Shown here piece by piece: positions 1-5,141 of a DNA stretch of 5,512 nucleotides. The notes beneath the pieces are model-generated. The model searched no databases. It saw only the letters and a list, made by a program, of their open reading frames with translations, and had not been told where the DNA came from. A program made the translations under genes and the position numbers. Within the stretch, counting starts at the first letter, position 1. The number at the start of each line of letters is the position of its first letter. Origin of the DNA: Paracoccaceae bacterium (GTDB taxonomy: Bacteria > Pseudomonadota > Alphaproteobacteria > Rhodobacterales > Rhodobacteraceae); contig DOHJ01000223.1 of assembly GCA_003535335.1 (NCBI GenBank), forward strand, positions 4,574 through 10,085. Reading direction: 5' to 3'.

Positions 1-200
1 ATCAAATCATATCTGAATTTCGGGAAAAATTGAAAACGATCGTGCAAGCACCGGATATATTAAGCGCCACTGGCGCTGCCTCGCGCAAGCGTGTGCAGGA
101 TTATTTCACTTGGGATAAAAAAGCACAGCAAGTTTCGCAGGTTTATGACTGGGTTTTAAAACAGGGTGAAAAACCTGAATTTTTCGAGGGTTTAAGATAA
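1..200 (+). CDS. C-terminal end of a GT4-like glycosyltransferase (partial, 5' end outside window)
   Basis: This is the open reading frame in frame 3, running from the window edge to TAA at 198-200; 65 residues are visible and the start lies upstream. The visible part is the terminal helical region of a GT-B fold glycosyltransferase. Its FTWDKKAQQVSQVYDWVL stretch (about visible residues 38-55) resembles the closing helices of family-4 glycosyltransferases, where an aromatic-Trp element is followed by a helix ending in VYxWVL. The nucleotide-sugar and acceptor sites are off the window, so donor, acceptor and linkage cannot be assigned. The enzyme would act in the cytoplasm or at the inner membrane face on a polysaccharide intermediate. 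It converges on the acetyltransferase, with the two 3' ends overlapping at 192-200. The call rests on a short tail and on the glycan-related neighbours. Confidence 0.72.
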   Translation, partial: QIISEFREKLKTIVQAPDILSATGAASRKRVQDYFTWDKKAQQVSQVYDWVLKQGEKPEFFEGLR

Positions 201-680
201 CTCACGTGCCGGAATTCCGGCAACTGTAACGCCGGCTGCCACATCCTTGGTGACAACCGCATTTGCGCCAATGCGTGCGTGATCTCCAATCGTCAATGGT
301 CCCAATATTTTTGCCCCTGCACCAATATCCACATGCCCGCCAACAACCACTTTGCCAGATAGTGTGACCTGATGGAAAATCATGCAGTTCGGCCCGATTT
401 CTGCATCCGGATGCAAAATTATTCCGGTTGGGTGCGGCAAACGCAATCCGCCATCAATCTGCATGTGTAGATGTATTTCACTTTGGGTAATAATGGACCA
501 AAAACCATGCACCACGACCCAGTATTTTGCCGCTATTTTACCAATCAACCCACCGCGTTTTTGCGCCTGCTGATAGCGGCGCACAGCGCGCACTAATTTT
601 GGCCCGGAATCGCGAAATCCGCGCACATATTCGCGGCTCCAGTCGGGGATTGTGGCGCTTACATTTAGATCCGAAGCCAA
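192..680 (-). CDS. Hexapeptide-repeat O-acetyltransferase (CysE/WcaB-like, polysaccharide type)
   Basis: This 162-residue protein has a short helical N-terminus (about 1-65) and a left-handed beta-helix of imperfect hexapeptide repeats (about 70-160), ending in the AGIPAR motif (154-159). It resembles the C-terminal half of serine acetyltransferase: the LPHPTGI segment carries His83, matching the catalytic His of CysE, and HQVTLSG (103-109) and GAGAKILG (120-127) follow. It is much shorter than CysE (about 270 residues) and lacks most of the helical domain. It also lacks the His-Pro of the loop that follows the VTLGG motif in CysE, so a role in cysteine synthesis is unlikely. It probably transfers acetyl from acetyl-CoA to a sugar in the cytoplasm. 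The start is TTG (678-680): an in-frame TAG sits at 690-692, no ATG occurs before residue 73, and a perfect AGGAGG lies 5 bases upstream. Automatic pipelines often name such proteins serine acetyltransferase. Confidence 0.87.
   Translation of the reverse strand: MASDLNVSATIPDWSREYVRGFRDSGPKLVRAVRRYQQAQKRGGLIGKIAAKYWVVVHGFWSIITQSEIHLHMQIDGGLRLPHPTGIILHPDAEIGPNCMIFHQVTLSGKVVVGGHVDIGAGAKILGPLTIGDHARIGANAVVTKDVAAGVTVAGIPARELS
207..222. repeat. 16-bp perfect palindrome at the 3' end of the acetyltransferase gene
   Basis: TGCCGGAATTCCGGCA is a perfect inverted repeat with no spacer. It codes for the conserved AGIPA segment of the acetyltransferase and begins 7 bases after the stop of the converging glycosyltransferase. 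As RNA it could fold with a small AATT loop. Neither strand has a T-run next to it, so a standard intrinsic terminator is not supported. The palindrome may simply come from codon choice in a conserved motif. Confidence 0.5.
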
Positions 681-685
681 ACCGG

Positions 686-691
686 CCTCCT
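686..691 (-). promoter_or_regulatory. Shine-Dalgarno site AGGAGG for the TTG-started acetyltransferase
   Basis: The reverse complement reads AGGAGG followed by CCGGT and then TTG. The 5-base gap, together with the in-frame stop at 690-692, fixes the TTG at 678-680 as the start of the acetyltransferase. A perfect ribosome site may compensate for the weak start codon. Confidence 0.75.
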
Positions 692-696
692 ATTCG

Positions 697-711
697 TTAA
701 ATCAGGTTTGA
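697..711. promoter_or_regulatory. Possible CtrA-like box (TTAA-N7-TTGA)
   Basis: The segment TTAA, seven bases, TTGA matches seven of eight positions of the alphaproteobacterial CtrA site TTAA-N7-TTAA. It lies 17-31 bases upstream of the acetyltransferase start, close to where transcription would begin if the TATAAA at 722-727 is its -10. A match this good is expected by chance about once in 2,600 positions at even base composition, so it is only suggestive in a 148-base region. Confidence 0.22.
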
Positions 712-773
712 TTTTGGCCTGTTTATAAGGCGTGTGCAAGGGGTAACACATGACATTTCAATGCTTTGCAGTC

Positions 774-805
774 TTGACGGATCGTACCAATTTGCGCGTT
801 ATAGC
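774..805 (+). promoter_or_regulatory. Weak sigma70-like promoter candidate for the acyltransferase-GMC-SDR operon
   Basis: TTGACG (774-779) matches five of six positions of the -35 consensus. The nearest TATA-like hexamer, TATAGC (800-805), is 20 bases downstream, which is longer than the usual 16-18, and hexamers at normal spacing match poorly. If real, transcription would begin near 812 and leave a very short leader before the ATG at 829. Confidence 0.25.
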
Positions 806-828
806 CAGATGATCAGACACAATAAAAA

Positions 829-2799
829 ATGACTTACCGCAGTGAAATTGACGGGCTGAGAAGCATCGCCGTAATGGCCGTGGTGTTGTTTCATTTCGGC
901 GTGCCCGGTTTTGGTGGCGGTTTTGTCGGGGTAGATGTTTTTTTTGTGATCTCCGGTTTTCTAATTGGTGGAATCTTGTGGAAAGAGCTGGCCGCAACGG
1001 GCCGCATAACATTTTCCCGATTCTACAGCCGCCGTATTAAACGGCTGGCCCCGGCCTATGTTGTGATGGTGTTGGTCACTTTTGCCTTTGCGTGGATGAT
1101 ATTATTGCCGTTTGAGTTCAGGGAGTTTGGCAAGGCAATGATTGCCTCAACGGTTTACCTCTCGAACGTCTTATTTTACCGGCAATCCGGCTATTTCGAC
1201 AGTGGAGCGGAAGAAAAAGCATTATTACACACATGGTCTCTATCTGTTGAAGAACAATTTTACATTGCATTGCCGTTGCTTTTGTTGGTGTTAAGCCGAA
1301 ATAAAACAATGCTAATAACTATTTTAGCCCTGATATTTACCGCCTCTCTAGCAGCCAGTATCCTTACAACCTTCAGCTCTCAAAGTGCTGCGTTTTATCT
1401 ATTTCAATATCGAGCCTGGGAGATGTTGGCCGGCGTTTTGTTGGCGATCTATGGTCAGAAAAAATTGTTTAACTGGCAAATATCGGCATGGTTATCTTGG
1501 CTTGGGATAGTACTGGTATTTGGTGGGATATACTTCATTGATGCGGCCACTGGTTTCCCTGGTTATCAGGCGATTTTCCCAGTGTTAGGCACTGTATTGC
1601 TGTTGTTGAATGGGCGAAATAATAATATTGTAAACCGGATTTTGTCATCAAAAATACCGGTTGCCATTGGGTTGATTTCATACTCGTTATACCTTTGGCA
1701 CTGGCCGGTTTTCGTATTGTCCAGCTATTATGTGGATGGCTACACCAGTGCAGTTGAACCTTTTTTATGGGTGGTTCTAAGCATCTTTCTTGCATGGGGA
1801 TCATGGCGATTTGTCGAGCGCCCTTTCCGCCTAGCAAACAACGTATCCACGACAGTTGTATTCGTTTCTGCCGCCTTGGTTTCCATACTATTATTGGCAA
1901 TCGGCGCAGCGGTGTTTTTGAAAGATGGATTTCCCCAAAGGTTTGGGACCGCCGCTACTATTCATATCAATGCATCCGCCGATTTTCTGCAAGATTGGAG
2001 CCGCTGTTATGTCCCTCAATCCGGTAATTTTGCAGGTGTCGAGATTTGCCCGATCGGGCCTGACGACCAAGATCCAAAAGTTGTGATCTGGGGTGATTCC
2101 CATCTGCGGGCTTTCAAAGAGGGCATTGCCCAATTGGCGCGTGAAAAGAATGTTTCTGCGTTGTTGATTTGGCATGCAGGATGCCCGCCACTGTTTGAGG
2201 TCACAAAACAGGAATCCGCTGCCAGTACTGAAGAAGACAAAAATTGCACCACAGCAAATCAGCGGATAAGAGCAGCCCTTCCCGAATTGGGAATAGACCG
2301 GATTCTGTTGGTTGGGCGCTGGGCATATTACGCGCAAGGGGCCGGAATAGGGCTTGATTCTCATAACAAAATCAAGCTTTCCATACCTTTTTCGCAGGCT
2401 ATGAGCGCTACTATTTCCGAGCTTGGAGAGACATTTTCGGACATCTTTATCCTTAGGCAAGTGCCCGAAATTCCTAATTATGATTCTCGCAAAATTTCCC
2501 GATTGCTGGCCCATGGCAACAGCGGCGTGGGGAAAGAAATCGAGGATATGCAGAATGTTTCGACCAAGGATCTTGAAAGCAGAATAGAAACCTCAGAGGT
2601 TGCATTCGCCGGGCTTGATGTAACAATTATAGACCCTTGGCCGCTGCTTTGTGACGAAAAATCATGTGCCGTTGTGCACGATGGCAAGGGCTATTATTTT
2701 GACAATAACCACGTGACAAACACCGGCGCACGTCAGTTACGACAAATTTTCAATCCGGTATTTAGGTTTCCTGAAAGGGGTTTGGAAAATGGTGGATAA
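829..2799 (+). CDS. Membrane acyltransferase, OafA/YrhL type, with C-terminal SGNH domain
   Basis: This 656-residue protein combines an acyltransferase-3 membrane domain (about 1-345) with a periplasmic SGNH-hydrolase-like domain (about 370-656). The family moves an acyl group, usually acetyl from cytoplasmic acetyl-CoA, across the inner membrane onto sugars of O-antigen, exopolysaccharide or peptidoglycan. The N-terminus has the hallmark YRSEIDGLRSIAV (3-15) and His22, followed by the basic RRIKR (68-72), HTWSLSVEEQFY (134-145) and LYLWHWPVF (287-295). About eleven hydrophobic segments are visible, the last near 341-363, which would place the C-terminal domain in the periplasm. The SGNH domain has GDSH (422-425, Ser424 nucleophile) and DNNH (625-628, Asp625/His628), so all visible catalytic residues are kept. 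ATG 829 is the start because an in-frame TAA lies at 823-825. No Shine-Dalgarno sequence is visible. It is the first gene of the operon and overlaps the GMC gene by 11 bases. Acceptor sugar and acyl group are unknown. Confidence 0.93.
   Translation: MTYRSEIDGLRSIAVMAVVLFHFGVPGFGGGFVGVDVFFVISGFLIGGILWKELAATGRITFSRFYSRRIKRLAPAYVVMVLVTFAFAWMILLPFEFREFGKAMIASTVYLSNVLFYRQSGYFDSGAEEKALLHTWSLSVEEQFYIALPLLLLVLSRNKTMLITILALIFTASLAASILTTFSSQSAAFYLFQYRAWEMLAGVLLAIYGQKKLFNWQISAWLSWLGIVLVFGGIYFIDAATGFPGYQAIFPVLGTVLLLLNGRNNNIVNRILSSKIPVAIGLISYSLYLWHWPVFVLSSYYVDGYTSAVEPFLWVVLSIFLAWGSWRFVERPFRLANNVSTTVVFVSAALVSILLLAIGAAVFLKDGFPQRFGTAATIHINASADFLQDWSRCYVPQSGNFAGVEICPIGPDDQDPKVVIWGDSHLRAFKEGIAQLAREKNVSALLIWHAGCPPLFEVTKQESAASTEEDKNCTTANQRIRAALPELGIDRILLVGRWAYYAQGAGIGLDSHNKIKLSIPFSQAMSATISELGETFSDIFILRQVPEIPNYDSRKISRLLAHGNSGVGKEIEDMQNVSTKDLESRIETSEVAFAGLDVTIIDPWPLLCDEKSCAVVHDGKGYYFDNNHVTNTGARQLRQIFNPVFRFPERGLENGG
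2775..2780 (+). promoter_or_regulatory. Ribosome binding site for the GMC oxidoreductase, inside the acyltransferase gene
   Basis: AAGGGG lies 8 bases before the ATG at 2789 and within the last codons of the acyltransferase. With the 11-base gene overlap this suggests translational coupling, and it supports this ATG as the start. Confidence 0.6.
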
Positions 2800-4375
2800 T
2801 GCGTCACGGAAAATATGGGATGTCATTGTCATCGGCACTGGCATGGGTGGCGGTCCAATCGGGCGTGTTTTGGCTCAAGCAGGGTTGTCTGTGCTGTTTC
2901 TTGAAAAAGGCCCAATGGGCGCGCCTGCAGAAGAGCAGACCTTGGACAGTGAGGTGTTTGACCCCGTTGCACGACAGGTTCGTGGTTATTGGCCAAAACC
3001 GATAAAAGCCATAATTAATGGGCATATGAGCGAGTTTTTTGCACCAATAGGCGCAGCGGTTGGCGGCTCATCCGTTTTTTATGCGGCCACACTGGAAAGA
3101 CCCGAGCGGCGGGATATTGATAGTATAAATACAATGCCACATCCTACGGGTGGATGGCCTGTTTCCTACGACGAATTCCTGCCCTATTTCACAAAAACAG
3201 AACAGATGTTTTATGTTCATGGCCAAGAAGATCCGCTATATCAGGACGGCCCTTCCAATCTGATCCAGCCGCCAGAAACCACGCCTGAGGATAAAGCCAT
3301 GAAGGATGGTTTTAAGGCCAAAGGGCTGCACCCGTATCACGCGCATATGGCAATTAAGAACATGCCGGAATGTATGCAATGCCTTGGCAAAAAATGTCCG
3401 CACGGGGGTAAAATGGATGGGCGCAGTGCAGGGGTTATGCCCGCGTTAGAGACTGGTAATGCTGAAATTATTGATATGTGCGAAGTAACTGCCCTAAAGG
3501 GTGAGGCCGGCAGTATTAGTCACATAATTGCAAGCCGAAAAGGTCAAACCCTAACCTTTCGTGCCCGCTGTTATGTCTTGGCTGCAGGTGCGCTTAGCTC
3601 GCCTCGGTTGTTGTTGGCATCGGCATCAGATGAATGGCCAAACGGCTGCGCAAACAGCAGTGGACTGGTTGGGAAAAATCTGATGTTTCATTTGAATGAA
3701 ATGTTCGCGGTATTTCCCAAGTCAGACAGCAATGGGCCTTCAAAAGCGATTGCAATGCGCGACCTTTATAATGACAATCAAGATCGTCACGGTATGATGC
3801 AGGCGATGGGAATTGATGCATCTTACGGTGAAATTGTGCATTATCTGAATATGATGTTTGACCGTTCATTCCTGAGCCGGTTAAAATTCTTGCGGCAGTT
3901 CACCCGAATCCCTGCAATGATTGCGATAAAGATTTTCGGGCGGGCTAAAATTTTTGTCGGGCTGCTGGAGGATTTGCCTTACAAAGAAAACCGTGTGGAA
4001 TTTAATGCGGATAAGCCCGATGAAATTCAAGTCCATTACCGGTTTACACCCGAGCTGTTGCAGCGCCGCCGTAGCTTTCGAAAACGGATAAAAAAGGCAA
4101 TGCGTGGTCAGCGTAGCGCATTTATCGGTTTTCAGCCGGAGCTGAATTTTGGGCACGCCTGCGGTACAGTTTGTTTTGGCTCAGATCCGTCCAGCAGTGT
4201 CTTGGATAGAAATTGCCGGGCGCATGACGTTGATAATTTATATGTTGTAGATTCATCTTTTATGCCTACTTCTATGGGTGTTAATCCCAGTTTGATGATT
4301 GCTGCGAATGCGTTGCGTGTGGGCGATCATATCATCGTAGATTTGACAGGAAAAGAAGGGCAAGACCGTGACTAA
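2789..4375 (+). CDS. GMC-family FAD-dependent oxidoreductase
   Basis: At 528 residues this is a normal length for the glucose-methanol-choline family, which oxidises alcohols or sugar hydroxyls with FAD. The N-terminal Rossmann motif is GTGMGG (16-21), with Glu39 at the end of strand two as the likely ribose ligand. GAAVGGSSVFYAATLERP (88-105) corresponds to the first GMC signature and AAGALSSPRLLL (265-276) to the second. The C-terminal catalytic pair appears as His456 in GHACGT and Asn499 in GVNPS, within the usual VVDSSFMP context (486-493). No signal peptide or twin-arginine motif precedes the FAD motif, so a cytoplasmic site is likely. A CX2CX4C cluster (Cys195, Cys198, Cys203) sits mid-protein. 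The gene overlaps the acyltransferase by 11 bases and the SDR by 8, so all three are probably co-translated. Substrate and electron acceptor are unknown; from context a sugar or lipid-linked sugar is inferred. Confidence 0.92.
   Translation: MVDNASRKIWDVIVIGTGMGGGPIGRVLAQAGLSVLFLEKGPMGAPAEEQTLDSEVFDPVARQVRGYWPKPIKAIINGHMSEFFAPIGAAVGGSSVFYAATLERPERRDIDSINTMPHPTGGWPVSYDEFLPYFTKTEQMFYVHGQEDPLYQDGPSNLIQPPETTPEDKAMKDGFKAKGLHPYHAHMAIKNMPECMQCLGKKCPHGGKMDGRSAGVMPALETGNAEIIDMCEVTALKGEAGSISHIIASRKGQTLTFRARCYVLAAGALSSPRLLLASASDEWPNGCANSSGLVGKNLMFHLNEMFAVFPKSDSNGPSKAIAMRDLYNDNQDRHGMMQAMGIDASYGEIVHYLNMMFDRSFLSRLKFLRQFTRIPAMIAIKIFGRAKIFVGLLEDLPYKENRVEFNADKPDEIQVHYRFTPELLQRRRSFRKRIKKAMRGQRSAFIGFQPELNFGHACGTVCFGSDPSSSVLDRNCRAHDVDNLYVVDSSFMPTSMGVNPSLMIAANALRVGDHIIVDLTGKEGQDRD
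4355..4360 (+). promoter_or_regulatory. Ribosome binding site for the GTG-started SDR gene
   Basis: GAAGGG lies 7 bases before the GTG at 4368, inside the end of the GMC gene. It supports the GTG start and the reading of the 8-base overlap as a translationally coupled junction. Confidence 0.6.
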
Positions 4376-5141
4376 CAAGGCGAAAAAGCTAACGGATGGT
4401 ATTGCTGTTGTAACGGGCGCAGGGTCGGGGCTTGGGCGTGCCTTGGCGATCGGTTTGGCTGATTCGGGAATGCAGGTTGTGGGGTTTGGCAGACGGGAAA
4501 ATGCGTTGCAGGAAACCTGTGATCTAATAGCGGACGGGCGCTTTATCCCGATGGTTGTTGACATAGCAGATGGCGTTTCTGTGCGCCGTGCTTTTTCTAA
4601 AATCCGCAAGCTGGGTGATGTAACTATCCTGATAAACAATGCCGGGGTTTTTCCGCGCCGTGATTGTCTGGATGAAACCGCTGAAAGCTTTATGCAGACA
4701 GTCGCAATAAATCTGGGCGGCACCTTTGCTTGTAGCCGCGCGGCATTGGAAACCATGACTGAAACGGGCGTTGGCCGGATCATAAACGTATCAAGCTTTG
4801 CCGATATTGCCCCGATGCCGGCTGCGGCTGCCTATAGTGTATCCAAAGGTGCCGGCCAAATTTTAACCCGCGCGTTGGTGGCCGATCTAGGCGACAGGTT
4901 TCCCGGTATTGTGATTAGCACCTGGATGCCCGGAATGCTGGCGACAGACATGGGAATACCTGATGGCTTGCCGCCACAGGTATCTGCCGGATGGGGCATA
5001 AAATTAGCGCTTTGGCATGATCCTGAATTAAATGGCGTGGTGTTTGAGCAAGACAGCGAGATATTGCCTCCGCGTTCCTTGAAAGGCCGCATCAAGGATA
5101 AATTACTAGGCAGAGCCCGCAAACCAAGGCGGATTTCCTAA
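4368..5141 (+). CDS. Short-chain dehydrogenase/reductase (classical SDR, probably NADP(H)-dependent)
   Basis: This 257-residue classical SDR would interconvert an alcohol and a ketone using a nicotinamide cofactor. The cofactor motif is TGAGSGLG (16-23), and Arg42 and Arg43 after strand two favour NADP(H). Further motifs are Asp65 (VVDIAD), NNAG (90-93), Asn115, Ser143, and Tyr156-x3-Lys160, so the catalytic Asn-Ser-Tyr-Lys set is complete; MPG (188-190) follows. The substrate-binding region after it is short, and the C-terminus is a basic tail with nine Lys/Arg in the last 19 residues, unusual for a soluble SDR and possibly a membrane contact. The start is GTG 4368, chosen for its ribosome site and because it gives the normal spacing to TGxxxGxG. 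It is the last gene of the operon, overlaps the GMC gene, and its stop overlaps the converging WecB-type gene by 4 bases. A reductive step paired with the GMC oxidase is inferred. Confidence 0.92.
   Translation: MTNKAKKLTDGIAVVTGAGSGLGRALAIGLADSGMQVVGFGRRENALQETCDLIADGRFIPMVVDIADGVSVRRAFSKIRKLGDVTILINNAGVFPRRDCLDETAESFMQTVAINLGGTFACSRAALETMTETGVGRIINVSSFADIAPMPAAAAYSVSKGAGQILTRALVADLGDRFPGIVISTWMPGMLATDMGIPDGLPPQVSAGWGIKLALWHDPELNGVVFEQDSEILPPRSLKGRIKDKLLGRARKPRRIS

Larger units (their letters stand above)
681..828. promoter_or_regulatory. Divergent intergenic region, the only non-coding stretch in the window
   Basis: These 148 bases separate the start of the leftward acetyltransferase from the start of the rightward three-gene operon, so promoters for both should lie here. 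Weak elements are visible. TTATAA at 723-728 is its own complement and gives TATAAA on the minus strand (722-727), a fair -10 for the acetyltransferase but without a good -35. TTGACG at 774-779 is a good -35 for the operon but lacks a matching -10 at standard spacing. No riboswitch-like structure or long dyad was seen. Confidence 0.5.

Noticed and set aside
192..680. Assignment of the acetyltransferase as cysE (serine acetyltransferase)
   Set aside because: It is far too short, lacks most of the N-terminal domain and the His-Pro loop, and sits among glycan genes.
732..749. GTGT-N10-ACAC dyad in the divergent region, considered as an operator
   Set aside because: The arms are only four bases long and do not extend, so this is within chance expectation.
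1891..2514. A 207-codon antisense open frame within the acyltransferase gene
   Set aside because: It lies wholly opposite the SGNH domain, whose catalytic motifs are intact in the forward frame, and its translation shows no recognisable domain.
2789..4375. Assignment of the flavoenzyme as choline dehydrogenase (betA) or as DprE1
   Set aside because: GMC signatures exclude the VAO-fold DprE1, and nothing in the context (no betaine aldehyde dehydrogenase or choline transporter) supports betA.
4253..4783. A 176-codon antisense open frame spanning the GMC-SDR junction
   Set aside because: It runs opposite the GMC C-terminal motif and the SDR cofactor domain, both clearly coding on the plus strand. 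Its composition is Ser/Pro/Arg-rich, as expected of a shadow frame.
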